Part shown: in pieces, positions 22,427 through 31,355 of the stretch
Position numbering within the stretch: position 1 is the first letter of the stretch
How the letters are laid out: each line of letters opens with the position of its first letter
Assembly (NCBI RefSeq): GCF_017168235.1
Contig: NZ_JABFAO010000015.1
Location: 88,723 to 152,722, forward strand
From: Rhodococcus sp. KRD197
Lineage (GTDB): Bacteria; Actinomycetota; Actinomycetes; Mycobacteriales; Mycobacteriaceae
Direction of reading: 5' to 3'
Length of the DNA stretch: 64,000 nt
Made by a program: the position numbers and the translations under genes
The notes under the pieces: generated by a model
Databases searched by the model: none
What the model was told of the DNA's origin: nothing
The model's input: only the letters and a program-made list of their open reading frames with translations

Positions 22427-23668
22427 CTAGGAGTGTGGTCGCGTCGATCCAACGGTCGCGTCGAACACTTCTGCCTCACCCCAGCGGGCATGCACGGTGA
22501 CAGCGGGATCGGAAGCCGACACCCACATCGCCGCCCCCTGCTCGAGAATCGACACGCTTGCACCGCTGGAAAGTTCGACCCTGCCGCTGGTACAAAGCAC
22601 TATTCGAGGCCCCCTACGCACCAACTCGACCGATGAACCGTCCTTCAGAACGGACCGCGAGAGCGCGAATTCGGGTGCCGGTGTCTCGTAGAGCGGCGGG
22701 GCTTCGCCGAAATCGACAACCGGCTCGAGAACGTCGACATCGGCAGGCCGAAAGTCCAGGACTCGAAGCAACTCCGGCACGTCCACGTGCTTCGGCGTCA
22801 GTCCGCCGCGCAGGACGTTGTCGGAGTTGGCCATGATTTCCACACCGGTACCCGAGAGGTACGCATGGAGGTTTCCTGCGTTCAGATACAAACCCTGCCC
22901 AGGAGTCAGCGTGACTCGATTGAGCAGCAGCGCCGCCAACACCCCGGCGTCGCCCGGATACGACTCACCCAGTTCCAGCAATGTACGCGCCTCTGCGACG
23001 AATCGACCGCCGTCCTCGTGGGCGGTCGTAGACAGATAGCGAATACATCCCTCTGCCACCAGTGGCAACAGCGTGTCCAGCGCAGGCCCAGGCAGCGTGA
23101 TCCAGGAGGTGAACACGGTCCGCAAGCCTGCGTCGTCGGGTTGGTCGGCGAGCAGCGATCGATAACCGGACAGTGCCTCGACGCCGAGCGAGTCGATGAA
23201 GTCGACAGTCGGCCCGGGTGACCGAAAGCCCGCCAGTGCATGGAACTCGGTCAGGGCAACTATCAGTTCCGGTTTGTGCGAGCGGTCGCGGTAGTTACGC
23301 ACAGGTGAATCGATCGGAACGCGGGCGGCATCCTCACGCGCGAAGCCCTCTTGGGCTTGCGCCGAGCTCGGATGAGCCTGCAGTGACAGCGGCTCGCCGG
23401 CAGCAAGGAGCTTGAGCAGGAACGGCAGGCGGGAGCCGTACTGCTTCGCGATATCCGGGCCGAGCTCTCCGTCTGGATCGGCGTCGATCGCCCTGAGCAA
23501 CGAACGTGTCCCCTCGTCCGATACGAGGTGCGCGGGATCGGCTGGGTGGGCGCCGAGCCAGATTTCTGCCTCGGGATGCTCCGACGGCACGGACCGACCC
23601 TGAAGCTGTGCGAGCGAAGTTCGAGATCCCCATGCGTACGACCTGACCGCACCGCGCAGCAGTTGCAC
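22427..23668 (-). CDS. manA: Mannose-6-phosphate isomerase, class I
   Basis: Zinc enzyme interconverting fructose-6-phosphate and mannose-6-phosphate, the entry to GDP-mannose for lipomannan, mannosyl-phosphoinositides and glycoproteins. The 413-residue cupin-type protein has N-terminal 'SYAWGSRTSLAQLQGR' and 'AEIWLGAHP', zinc ligands in 'LQAHPS' and 'HKPELIVALTEFHALAGFR', and 'LNAGNLHAYLSGTGVEIMANSDNVLRGGLTPKH' near the active site. GTG 23668 overlaps the upstream stop (TAGTG). It is the last gene of a manB-like/SIS/manA run. Confidence 0.95.
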   Translation of the reverse strand: MQLLRGAVRSYAWGSRTSLAQLQGRSVPSEHPEAEIWLGAHPADPAHLVSDEGTRSLLRAIDADPDGELGPDIAKQYGSRLPFLLKLLAAGEPLSLQAHPSSAQAQEGFAREDAARVPIDSPVRNYRDRSHKPELIVALTEFHALAGFRSPGPTVDFIDSLGVEALSGYRSLLADQPDDAGLRTVFTSWITLPGPALDTLLPLVAEGCIRYLSTTAHEDGGRFVAEARTLLELGESYPGDAGVLAALLLNRVTLTPGQGLYLNAGNLHAYLSGTGVEIMANSDNVLRGGLTPKHVDVPELLRVLDFRPADVDVLEPVVDFGEAPPLYETPAPEFALSRSVLKDGSSVELVRRGPRIVLCTSGRVELSSGASVSILEQGAAMWVSASDPAVTVHARWGEAEVFDATVGSTRPHS

Positions 23669-24864
23669 TATTGACCGCCCATCAGATGAAGGTATGCGGC
23701 AGATAGTTCCAGCCGCGTCGCCAGAATCGCCATGGACTCGACGTCGTCGAGTCCGCTTGCCGCGGAGTCTCCCGGGTCGTGGGTGGGGCTCGTGACGTGG
23801 CCTGCATCCGACGTCGCTCGAGTCTGCGGGGGACTCGCAATCAACAAATCGACCTCGGGGAGCGCGGCAGTACGACGTTCGGCTTCGAAGGTACGCGCCG
23901 ACGGGGCGAGTACGAGAACACGCACGCCTGCCTCCGGCCGAGGTCCATCGACCTGATCGTCGTGGAAGAACGGGTCGTAATCGGCCGGGCTTGCCGATCC
24001 CGTGTCCCTTACCGCAATCGCAGCCGCGACGACCTCGGATATCTCACCGGCCGCGGTCACTGCCCCGGCGGCACGGAGCATGATCTCACTGCTGTGTCGC
24101 GCGGTGTCGGTGGCAGCCGCACCGATACCGGTGAAAACGATACGTTTGCCCGCCATGCGGGTCGCGACCGATTTCGCCGGATTGCGAAACACCTCGCGCA
24201 GTGGGTGATTCTGCGCGGCTTCGTCGTCGAGCCGATCGGCCAAACGACCCAGATCGGGAAGCGCCGAACCGTACACGCCGTCGGCAACAGCGCCCAGCAC
24301 ACAGATCCCGGCCGCTACGTAGCGCATCAACATGTTGTGCTCGCGCACTGCGATTCGGGGGGGAAGAAAAAACGCGCGACCGGCGGCCGCCGACCTCAAC
24401 GGCCCCTCATCGGGAGTGACGAGAATCGTCTCGGCGCCTCGCCGGACCGCTGCAGCTGTCGACTCGGCCAGTCTCGGATCCCCCGCGTCGTCACCGGCGA
24501 CGACGACCACGTCCAACGGTCCGACCCAGGGAGGTGTGACCGAAGCGCGAACAAGGGGAACGCCGATCCGCGGCGCCACCGCAGCGACCAGGAACGATGA
24601 CGCCCGGCTCGAACGACCGGCCCCCGAGACGAACACCACGCTGCGCGGCCGGAGGTCACGAAGCCGATCTCCGACGACGTCATCGAACGATGCCGCGCTC
24701 GCGCGGACTTGCGCGCCGGCAAGCGCAGCGCTGCGCAACGCACCATCGGAATCGGCGACGATGAGAGCATCGGCGTCGTCGAGATCGAGAACTGGCGACA
24801 CAGTGGTCATGTCAGCGAGCCACCGTCCTTCCGTGCCGAGATCCTCCAGGTACGTAACATCCAT
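23668..24864 (-). CDS. SIS-domain sugar-phosphate isomerase-like protein (Rv3256c-like)
   Basis: A 398-residue protein with an N-terminal SIS fold ('VVFVSGAGRSSRASSFLVAAVAPRIGVPLVRA', about residues 77-108) and a C-terminal bacterial phosphoglucose/phosphomannose-isomerase-like half with a long Asp/Pro/Ser-rich loop. It lies between phosphomannomutase and manA in one operon, as in mycobacteria, so a role in mannose phosphate metabolism is likely but its reaction is not established. ATG 24864 and the adjacent GTG 24867 are both possible starts. Confidence 0.82.
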   Translation of the reverse strand: MDVTYLEDLGTEGRWLADMTTVSPVLDLDDADALIVADSDGALRSAALAGAQVRASAASFDDVVGDRLRDLRPRSVVFVSGAGRSSRASSFLVAAVAPRIGVPLVRASVTPPWVGPLDVVVVAGDDAGDPRLAESTAAAVRRGAETILVTPDEGPLRSAAAGRAFFLPPRIAVREHNMLMRYVAAGICVLGAVADGVYGSALPDLGRLADRLDDEAAQNHPLREVFRNPAKSVATRMAGKRIVFTGIGAAATDTARHSSEIMLRAAGAVTAAGEISEVVAAAIAVRDTGSASPADYDPFFHDDQVDGPRPEAGVRVLVLAPSARTFEAERRTAALPEVDLLIASPPQTRATSDAGHVTSPTHDPGDSAASGLDDVESMAILATRLELSAAYLHLMGGQ

Positions 24865-24895
24865 CACGTGAGCCGTATACCCATCCTGGCGTCCA

Positions 24896-26278
24896 CTATT
24901 CCAGGCGTGCTCGAACCACGCCCAATATCTCGGCGGTGAGGGCCTCGACCTCGCCCGCCGTGCGTGCCTCCACGTTGAGCCGAAGCAGGGGTTCGGTGTT
25001 GGACGCCCGTAGATTGAACCAGGCGCCGTCCCCCAGATCGACCGTCACTCCGTCGAGCCTGTCGATCGACACGGTGCGATCGGAGAACGCGTCGACCACC
25101 GATGCGGTGCGCGCAGCCGCGTCGTCGACGGTGGAGTTGATCTCACCCGACGCCGAGTACGTTTCGTAGGATTTCATCAGCTCGGACAACGGCCGATCCT
25201 GGGATCCCAACGCGGCGAGTACGTGCAGCGCGGCCAACATCCCCGAATCCGCGCCCCAGAAATCTCGGAAATAGTAGTGCGCTGAATGCTCACCACCGAA
25301 GATCGCGCCGGTATCGGCCATTTGCTGCTTGATGAACGAGTGGCCGACTCTCGTGCGCACCGGTGTTCCTCCCAGCCTTGCCACCAACTCCGGCACGGCA
25401 CGCGAGGTGATCAGATTGTGAATCACCGTTGCACCGGGCTCTTTGGCAAGTTCACGTTCGGCGACGAGACCCGTCACTGCCGACGGCGATACAGGGTCAC
25501 CGTTCTCGTCCACCACGAAGCAACGATCGGCATCACCATCGAAGGCAAGTCCGATGTCCGCGCCGGTCTCCCGCACGAACCGCTGCAGGTCCTTCAGATT
25601 CTCCGGGTCGAGCGGATTGGCCTCGTGATTGGGGAAAGTACCGTCGAGCTCGAAGTACAGCGGTTCCACCGTGACCGGCAGACCCTCGAAAACTGCGGGA
25701 ACCGTGTGTCCACCCATTCCGTTGCCGGCGTCGACAGCAATCTTCACGCCGGACACCTGCGACAGGTCCACGAGGCTGCGAACGAACTCGGCGTATTCAC
25801 CGAGCACGTCCCGCTCCGAGACCGAGCCCTTCGCGCCGTCGTGAACCGGCACTCCTGCCACGAGCTCAGCCTTGATGGTGGCCAAACCGGTGTCCTGGCC
25901 GACCGGCTTGGCCCCGGCACGACACAACTTGATGCCGTTGTATTTCGCCGGATTGTGGCTGGCCGTGAACATCGCACCCGGGCAATCGAGCAGGCCGGAG
26001 GCGAAGTAGAGCTGATCGGTGGACGCGAGCCCGATGTGTACGACATCGAGGCCCTGCGAGGTCACTCCGTCGGCGAAAGCACGCGAGAGGTCGGGCGAGG
26101 ACGCTCTCATGTCGTGGCCAACCACGACCTGTGACGCAGCAGTACCGGAATCGCGTACCAAACGCGCGAAGGACGCTCCGACGTCACGGACGAACTCTGC
26201 ATCGATCTGCTCACCCACCACCCCTCGTACGTCGTAGGCCTTGATGACGGCGTTGACGGATTCGGCAGTGCGTGCCAC
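24896..26278 (-). CDS. manB: Phosphomannomutase / phosphoglucomutase
   Basis: Converts mannose-6-phosphate to mannose-1-phosphate, feeding GDP-mannose synthesis. The 460 residues form an alpha-D-phosphohexomutase. The phosphoserine loop FTASHNP has catalytic Ser107, the metal-binding loop is DGDADRCF, the sugar loop is 'GGEHSAHYYF', and the C-terminal phosphate-binding loop is 'RASNTEPLLRLNVEA'. GTG 26278 has GAGGAG seven bases upstream. A longer open frame continues to 26413 without family similarity. It starts the manB-SIS-manA operon. Confidence 0.95.
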   Translation of the reverse strand: MARTAESVNAVIKAYDVRGVVGEQIDAEFVRDVGASFARLVRDSGTAASQVVVGHDMRASSPDLSRAFADGVTSQGLDVVHIGLASTDQLYFASGLLDCPGAMFTASHNPAKYNGIKLCRAGAKPVGQDTGLATIKAELVAGVPVHDGAKGSVSERDVLGEYAEFVRSLVDLSQVSGVKIAVDAGNGMGGHTVPAVFEGLPVTVEPLYFELDGTFPNHEANPLDPENLKDLQRFVRETGADIGLAFDGDADRCFVVDENGDPVSPSAVTGLVAERELAKEPGATVIHNLITSRAVPELVARLGGTPVRTRVGHSFIKQQMADTGAIFGGEHSAHYYFRDFWGADSGMLAALHVLAALGSQDRPLSELMKSYETYSASGEINSTVDDAAARTASVVDAFSDRTVSIDRLDGVTVDLGDGAWFNLRASNTEPLLRLNVEARTAGEVEALTAEILGVVRARLE

Positions 26279-26514
26279 GAACGACTCCTCGGTTGGATGT
26301 GAATGAGACCTGACGCGGACGAACGGTTTTCGATGCAAAGACCGGTTGTGACATTCATCGTCCCCCGATAAGAATCTGTCACAGATAGTTGTGGTGGGCG
26401 CGACGACGATCACCTGATGTGACTGAAACGACGCCGGAACCGCTCAGGAAGGAGCGAAAGTACTGGACAAAGCTCCAATACGCCCCGATTGCGCTCTCAG
26501 GCAGCATGGCGATC

Positions 26515-26934
26515 TCAGGAAGTGGGGTCGGGCAGTACTCGCAAGTGACCACGACGGCCGGTTCGTGCCGACGATGCTGGTCGGCGGTCACCATCTCGCG
26601 CCGAAGGCTGGCGGTGCTCGCGCGGCACCACGGAAACCGAGTGATCTTCTCGTACTCGATCACCCCTGCCGGCTTCTCGAACCGCCTCGGCCAGAGCGGT
26701 CAGATCATCCTCGTCCGGCGAAGTCGTCGAGAACCCGCCTTCGTAGCGAACCAGTTCCCACCCTTTGGGCGCGGTGGTCGTGGATGCGTGCACTTCGCAC
26801 AGATCCCACGAGTGCGGCTCGTCGACCGTGGCCAGCGGCCCCACGACGGCCGTCGAATCGGAGTAGACATACGTGAGCGTGGCGACGGCCGATCGGTTGC
26901 AGCCGGGCCTGCAGCATCCACGCAGTGATCTCAC
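26515..26934 (-). CDS. DUF3499 family protein (Rv3258c-like)
   Basis: A 139-residue actinobacterial protein of unknown function. The conserved core is at the N-terminus: cysteines in CCRPGC, then 'AVATLTYVYSDSTAVVGPL', 'EPHSWDLCEVHA' and 'APKGWELVRYEG'. Two Cys plus a later Cys and His suggest a metal site. The C-terminus is a basic, low-complexity tail. GTG 26934 begins the conserved core. It sits upstream of manB on the same strand with a 236-bp gap that should carry the manB promoter, and is divergent from the Rv3259-like gene, as in M. tuberculosis. Confidence 0.85.
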   Translation of the reverse strand: MRSLRGCCRPGCNRSAVATLTYVYSDSTAVVGPLATVDEPHSWDLCEVHASTTTAPKGWELVRYEGGFSTTSPDEDDLTALAEAVREAGRGDRVREDHSVSVVPREHRQPSARDGDRRPASSARTGRRGHLRVLPDPTS

Positions 26935-27009
26935 GCCCCAGAGACTATCCCCCCGGTCCGACAGCGAGCCGCTCGACACACCGCGAGCGGTCGGCGATAA
27001 CCTCACGCC

Positions 27010-27498
27010 ATGGCTCCGAGTGGTTCCCGACGCAGCACTACCTCCCGATCGGCCGCGCGGCGCGGACGCGATATCCGCGGTCCCGTACTTCCGAGCAGTG
27101 TGCCCGGTCACCGCTCGCGCGCGGACCGATTCGATCGCGCGGTCCTCGAAGCATTCGCACGAATCGACCATCGATGGCACGAGCGGCTCGAAAAACTGGA
27201 CATAGCGGTCGACGAAGTTCCGAAGATCCGAGCCATCGACCCCGAGTCGGTGAACTGGCCACCTGAGGTCGTCGCGGAAGGACCTGTTCCCCTGTCACGA
27301 CTCGTTCCGGCCGGGATCGACAAACGCGGTGAGACGACACGCGCTCGGATCGTGCTGTTCAGGCGACCACTACAACTGAGGGCGAAACACCGCGACGATC
27401 TGGAAGACCTTCTCTTCGAGGTTCTGGTGGAGCAGGTGGCGACATATCTGGGCGTCGACCCGGACGTGGTGGATCCTGCTATCGACGACGAGATGTAG
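27010..27498 (+). CDS. Metallopeptidase-family (minimal zincin) protein lacking the HExxH motif, Rv3259-like
   Basis: A 162-residue protein with a disordered, Arg/Ser-rich first 40 residues followed by a minimal-zincin-type domain: 'RFDRAVLEAFARIDHRW', 'RARIVLFRRPLQLRAKHRDDLEDLL'. Where active members read HExxHH followed by FG, this protein reads EQVATY followed by LG. All metal ligands are therefore replaced and proteolysis is unlikely. The genome position between the DUF3499 gene and whiB2 matches Rv3259. Function unknown; a structural or regulatory role is a guess. Confidence 0.8.
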   Translation: MAPSGSRRSTTSRSAARRGRDIRGPVLPSSVPGHRSRADRFDRAVLEAFARIDHRWHERLEKLDIAVDEVPKIRAIDPESVNWPPEVVAEGPVPLSRLVPAGIDKRGETTRARIVLFRRPLQLRAKHRDDLEDLLFEVLVEQVATYLGVDPDVVDPAIDDEM

Positions 27499-27525
27499 GC
27501 GACACGCTCGGCAAAGACGAGGGGA

Positions 27526-28077
27526 TCAGACGATTCCGCGCTTGAGGCGGCGCCTCTCGCGTTCGGACAATCCGCCCCAGATACCGAACCGCTCGTCGTT
27601 GGCCAACGCGTATTCGAGGCACTCGTCCTTCACATCACATCCGAGGCAGATTCGCTTGGCCTCGCGGGTCGAGCCACCCTTCTCGGGAAAAAAGGCTTCA
27701 GGGTCGGTCTGCGCGCACAGGGCGCGCTCCTGCCACTGATCCTCGATTTCCTCGAACATCTGATCGAAGCCGGGAATGGCCATCAGCGTGGGCCTTTCGG
27801 CTTCGCGCAGTACGACAGCCAAGTGCTCCCCGTCGTCGATATCACCGTCGACATCATCACTCACCTGGCCGACGCTCTCGTCGGGAACGAGGTCGAGTCC
27901 TCGACCTCCGACATATGCGGCCCCAGCATCGACCGGAACCGATGCATTCACGGGAGCCTCTTCGCCGACGCGCTGTGCTGCGCCTGCGTCGAAATCGGTC
28001 TGCGGCGCGTCGCTGACCGCGCTGAGGTGAGCAGGGGTTTCGCCCTGTCGTTCACGTATCACGTGCTGGTCGTACAT
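27526..28077 (-). CDS. whiB2: WhiB2-type iron-sulfur transcription regulator
   Basis: [4Fe-4S] WhiB protein; the WhiB2/WhmD group is needed for septation. The C-terminal 85 residues match WhiB2 very closely: 'DQWQERALCAQTDPEAFFPEKGG', the cluster cysteines C...CxxCxxxxxC (ICLGCDVKDEC), the GIWGGLSERERR turn and a basic end RRRLKRGIV. ATG 28077 (MYDQHVIRER) is preceded by AGGAGG at good spacing, giving 183 residues with an acidic, low-complexity N-terminal extension of about 95 residues. A short form from MAIPGFDQM (about 90 residues) has a weak ribosome site. An inverted repeat lies 51-76 bp upstream. Confidence 0.92.
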   Translation of the reverse strand: MYDQHVIRERQGETPAHLSAVSDAPQTDFDAGAAQRVGEEAPVNASVPVDAGAAYVGGRGLDLVPDESVGQVSDDVDGDIDDGEHLAVVLREAERPTLMAIPGFDQMFEEIEDQWQERALCAQTDPEAFFPEKGGSTREAKRICLGCDVKDECLEYALANDERFGIWGGLSERERRRLKRGIV

Positions 28078-28481
28078 CGCTTCCGCCTCCTCACCATTCG
28101 ATAGCGCAGTAATCTTCGGTCGGTTCCGAATTCCGTGCCCCGCGCCGGAATTCAATGTCATACCCATATCCTCGATCTTCACTCCACGCTCCCGTGTTAC
28201 GAAGATGCATGGGAACGCGTGTTCGAATCAAGGTTCACAGCAAGCGATCTCGCTCGGTGACCACGGAATGACATACATGTGATTAGACACGCCCCGGTAC
28301 GTCGCGGTCAAGCCGATGGACATTTTTCCAATACCATCTCTTGCCCCGAAAACAGCGCTCACCCCGGATTGGCGCCCGTCTCGTGCGTGTCGTGTCGAAA
28401 AAACTGCCCGAACAGCCGCCGCGTTCGGTCTTCGCCGGGCGGCCGTCCACCGAACAGAGGAACGACATAGGCTTCGAACCT
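28078..28481. other. 404-bp divergent promoter region between whiB2 and fbiA
   Basis: No coding feature is supported here. It contains an inverted repeat GAATTCCG (28128-28135) and CGGAATTC (28146-28153) with a 10-base spacer, upstream of whiB2. An AT-richer stretch around 28255-28345 is suited to promoters. Short frames here are not convincing as genes. Confidence 0.6.
28128..28153. promoter_or_regulatory. Inverted repeat upstream of whiB2
   Basis: Perfect 8-bp arms GAATTCCG and CGGAATTC separated by 10 GC-rich bases, centred about 63 bp before the whiB2 start codon. It could be an operator or a 5'-leader hairpin. Confidence 0.45.
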
Positions 28482-29450
28482 GTGAAAGTGACTGTATTGG
28501 TCGGTGGCGTCGGAGGCGCGCGATTCCTCCAAGGCCTGCAAGCCCTACTAGGAACCGACGGTGATATCACTGCTGTCGTCAACGTCGGTGACGACGTGTG
28601 GATGCACGGTCTGCGCATCTGCCCAGATCTCGATACCTGCATGTACACCCTCGGCGGCGGAATAGACACCGAGCGTGGGTGGGGTCGAATCGCAGAAACC
28701 TGGCATGCTCGAGACGAACTCGCGGCGTACGGAGCCGACCCGGACTGGTTCGGTCTCGGCGATCGCGACATCGCCACCCACCTGATCCGGAGTCGAATGC
28801 TGCGTACCGGCTATCCGCTCTCTGCGGTCACCGAGGCGCTGTGCAACCGATGGAAACCCGGAGTGCGCTTGATTCCGGTGACCGACGACCGCAGCGAGAC
28901 CCACGTCGTGGTGACCGATCCGGCCGATCCCAGCGGGGACAGCAAGCGAGCAATTCACTTCCAGGAGTGGTGGGTTCGGTACCGCGCCCAGCTCCCCACG
29001 CACAGCTTCGCCAATATCGGTGCCGAGCAGGCCAGCCCGGCACCCGGAGTGCTCGACGCCATCGCCGATTCCGACGCCGTCGTGCTCGCTCCCTCGAATC
29101 CGGTCGTGAGCATCGGAGCCATTCTCGCTGTGCCCGGTATCCGAAGCGCTCTACGAACCACCGCCGCGAGAGTTGTCGGCCTCTCCCCCGTCATCGACGG
29201 CAGGCCTCTACGCGGAATGGCCGACGAATGCCTGTCGGTCATCGGCGTCGAGACCTCGGCGGAAGCCATCGGACGCCACTACGGCGCGCGTTCGGATACC
29301 GGCATTCTCGACGGCTGGATGATTCATTCGACCGACGAGGCCACCATTCCCGGCGTCGAGGTCGTCAGCGCACCGTTGTTGATGACCGACACGGACGCAA
29401 CCGCCGAAATGGCTGCTGCCGCTTTGCGGTCCGTCGGTCTGAACCTGTGA
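28482..29450 (+). CDS. fbiA: 2-phospho-L-lactate / phosphoenolpyruvate transferase (F420 biosynthesis)
   Basis: Joins the activated three-carbon unit to the deazaflavin Fo, giving dehydro-F420-0 in actinobacteria. The 322-residue CofD-type protein begins [19 protein letters not shown], has '[19 protein letters not shown]' with conserved Asp residues and '[28 protein letters not shown]', and ends in '[12 protein letters not shown]'. GTG 28482 begins the conserved sequence. Its stop overlaps the fbiB start as GTGA, so the two are coupled. Confidence 0.95.
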   Translation: MKVTVLVGGVGGARFLQGLQALLGTDGDITAVVNVGDDVWMHGLRICPDLDTCMYTLGGGIDTERGWGRIAETWHARDELAAYGADPDWFGLGDRDIATHLIRSRMLRTGYPLSAVTEALCNRWKPGVRLIPVTDDRSETHVVVTDPADPSGDSKRAIHFQEWWVRYRAQLPTHSFANIGAEQASPAPGVLDAIADSDAVVLAPSNPVVSIGAILAVPGIRSALRTTAARVVGLSPVIDGRPLRGMADECLSVIGVETSAEAIGRHYGARSDTGILDGWMIHSTDEATIPGVEVVSAPLLMTDTDATAEMAAAALRSVGLNL

Positions 29451-30802
29451 GCGCGCCGGTGCCGTCCGATCACGCACCGGGCACGAGCATCGAACTGCTC
29501 CCCATTGTGGGGCTCCCCGAGTTCCGACCCGGGGACGATCTCGCCGCCGCCATCGCCGCATGCGCCCCGTGGATTCGCACCGACGACATCCTGGTGGTGA
29601 CGAGCAAGGTCGTCTCCAAGGTGGAGGGCCGCCTCGTCGATGCACCGATCGATCCCGAAGCGAGGGACGCTGCTCGTCGTCTGCTCGTAGACCGCGAGGC
29701 CGTCCGTGTCGTCGCCCGAAAGGGCCGGACCCTCATCACCGAGAATCGACTCGGCATCGTGCAGGCCGCCTCGGGGATCGACGGATCGAACGTCGATCGC
29801 GCCGAACTCGCGCTGCTGCCGGAAGATCCCGATGCGAGCGCGCGTGAACTGCGAGCTGCCCTGGCCCGCTCGCTCGGCGTCGAGGTCGGTGTGGTGATCA
29901 CCGACACCATGGGAAGGGCTTGGCGTATCGGTCAGACCGACGCTGCGATCGGCAGCGCCGGACTCGCCGTGGTGCACGCATACTCCGGGACCGAGGACAG
30001 TCAGGGCAACGAACTCGTCGTCACCGAGGTTGCCATCGCCGATGAGATCGCGGCGGCAGGCGACCTCGTGAAGGGAAAGCTCGGTTCCGTGCCGGTCGCC
30101 GTCGTCCGCGGCCTGAAGCCCGTCGACGACGGTTCGCGGGCACGCGATCTCGTGCGCCCCGGCGAGGAGGACCTGTTCTGGTTGGGCACCGAGGAATCGA
30201 TTACCCGTGGCCGACGCGAAGCGGTATTGCTCCGCCGATCGGTACGAGCCTTCACCGACGATCCCGTCGACCCTGACGCCATCCGCAGCTCAGTCGCCGA
30301 CGCCCTGACCGCCCCGGCCCCGCATCACACTCACCCGGTCCGCTTCGTGTGGGTTCGCACACAAGCAGTGCGGGCGCGGTTGCTGACGGCGATGCGGACG
30401 CAGTGGCGGGAGGATTTGCGGAGCGACGGGTGGTCCGAGGAACGCATCGAACGCCGGGTCGGCCGCGGAGACATTCTGTTCGACGCCCCCGAGGTGGTCA
30501 TTCCGTTCTGCGTGCCCGACGGTGCGCACTCGTACGCCGACGAGCGCCGAACCAAGGCCGAGGAGACGATGTTCACGGTGGCCGCGGGAGCGGCCGTGCA
30601 GGGTCTGTTGGTCTCGCTCGCCGTCCGCGGACTCGGCAGTTGCTGGATCGGATCCACCATTTTCGTCTCGGACCTCGTCGGTGCCGAGCTGGGATTGCGT
30701 GCGAACTGGAAGGCGATGGGCGCCATAGCCATCGGACACCCCACTGGCGTTCTCGAACCGAGAACGCCCGGAGAAGCCGGCACCGGACTCGTGGAGATCT
30801 GA
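29447..30802 (+). CDS. fbiB: Bifunctional F420:gamma-glutamyl ligase / dehydro-F420 reductase
   Basis: Reduces dehydro-F420-0 and adds the gamma-linked glutamate tail. The 451 residues combine an N-terminal CofE domain (about 10-245: '[34 protein letters not shown]', '[24 protein letters not shown]', '[14 protein letters not shown]') with a C-terminal nitroreductase-fold FMN domain (about 260-451: '[12 protein letters not shown]', '[19 protein letters not shown]'). This fusion is typical of mycobacterial FbiB. GTG 29447 overlaps the fbiA stop. Confidence 0.96.
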   Translation: MSAPVPSDHAPGTSIELLPIVGLPEFRPGDDLAAAIAACAPWIRTDDILVVTSKVVSKVEGRLVDAPIDPEARDAARRLLVDREAVRVVARKGRTLITENRLGIVQAASGIDGSNVDRAELALLPEDPDASARELRAALARSLGVEVGVVITDTMGRAWRIGQTDAAIGSAGLAVVHAYSGTEDSQGNELVVTEVAIADEIAAAGDLVKGKLGSVPVAVVRGLKPVDDGSRARDLVRPGEEDLFWLGTEESITRGRREAVLLRRSVRAFTDDPVDPDAIRSSVADALTAPAPHHTHPVRFVWVRTQAVRARLLTAMRTQWREDLRSDGWSEERIERRVGRGDILFDAPEVVIPFCVPDGAHSYADERRTKAEETMFTVAAGAAVQGLLVSLAVRGLGSCWIGSTIFVSDLVGAELGLRANWKAMGAIAIGHPTGVLEPRTPGEAGTGLVEI

Positions 30803-30806
30803 GCCT

Positions 30807-31355
30807 GTGACCGCGCGCTCCCTGCACGAATCCGCCATGTCCGTTCTGACGAACTGGAACACCGAGAGCTGGCATGCCGATTCGTTGCGTCACACCATGC
30901 TGGCGTTTCTGGACAGCAACCCCGAGGGCTGCCTGCGCGCTAACGAGGCCGGTCACATCACCGCGTCCTCGCTCGTTCTGGACGAGTCCGGTCACCGCGT
31001 GTTGCTGACGCTTCACCCGCGGGTGGGGCGATGGATTCAGCTGGGCGGCCACTGCGAGGAATCCGACGAGACCGTTGTCGACGCGGCACTGCGCGAGGCG
31101 CGGGAAGAGTCGGGAATCGACGATCTGGAGATCGACAATCAGCTGTTGTCAGCCCACACGCATCCCATCACGTGCTCGCTGGGCAAACCGACACGGCATC
31201 TCGACCTGAGGTTCCTCGTGCGAGCACGAGCGGGTGCGCAGGCCGTCCGGAGCGAGGAGTCCACCGACCTGAAATGGTGGCCCGTGGACTCCCTGCCCGC
31301 CGCTGCCGAGGTGGACACCATCAACCACCTGGTCGAGTTGGCGAACCAGCGCTAG
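30807..31355 (+). CDS. Nudix hydrolase
   Basis: A 182-residue Nudix-fold pyrophosphohydrolase. The Nudix box GX5EX7REUXEEXGU is complete from GGHCEESDE to REAREESGI, near residues 75-97, with metal-binding Glu residues present. It follows fbiB by 4 bp and is probably cotranscribed, but its substrate cannot be read from the sequence. Its TAG stop lies in a CTAG shared with the stop of the converging sugar nucleotidylyltransferase gene. Confidence 0.9.
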   Translation: MTARSLHESAMSVLTNWNTESWHADSLRHTMLAFLDSNPEGCLRANEAGHITASSLVLDESGHRVLLTLHPRVGRWIQLGGHCEESDETVVDAALREAREESGIDDLEIDNQLLSAHTHPITCSLGKPTRHLDLRFLVRARAGAQAVRSEESTDLKWWPVDSLPAAAEVDTINHLVELANQR

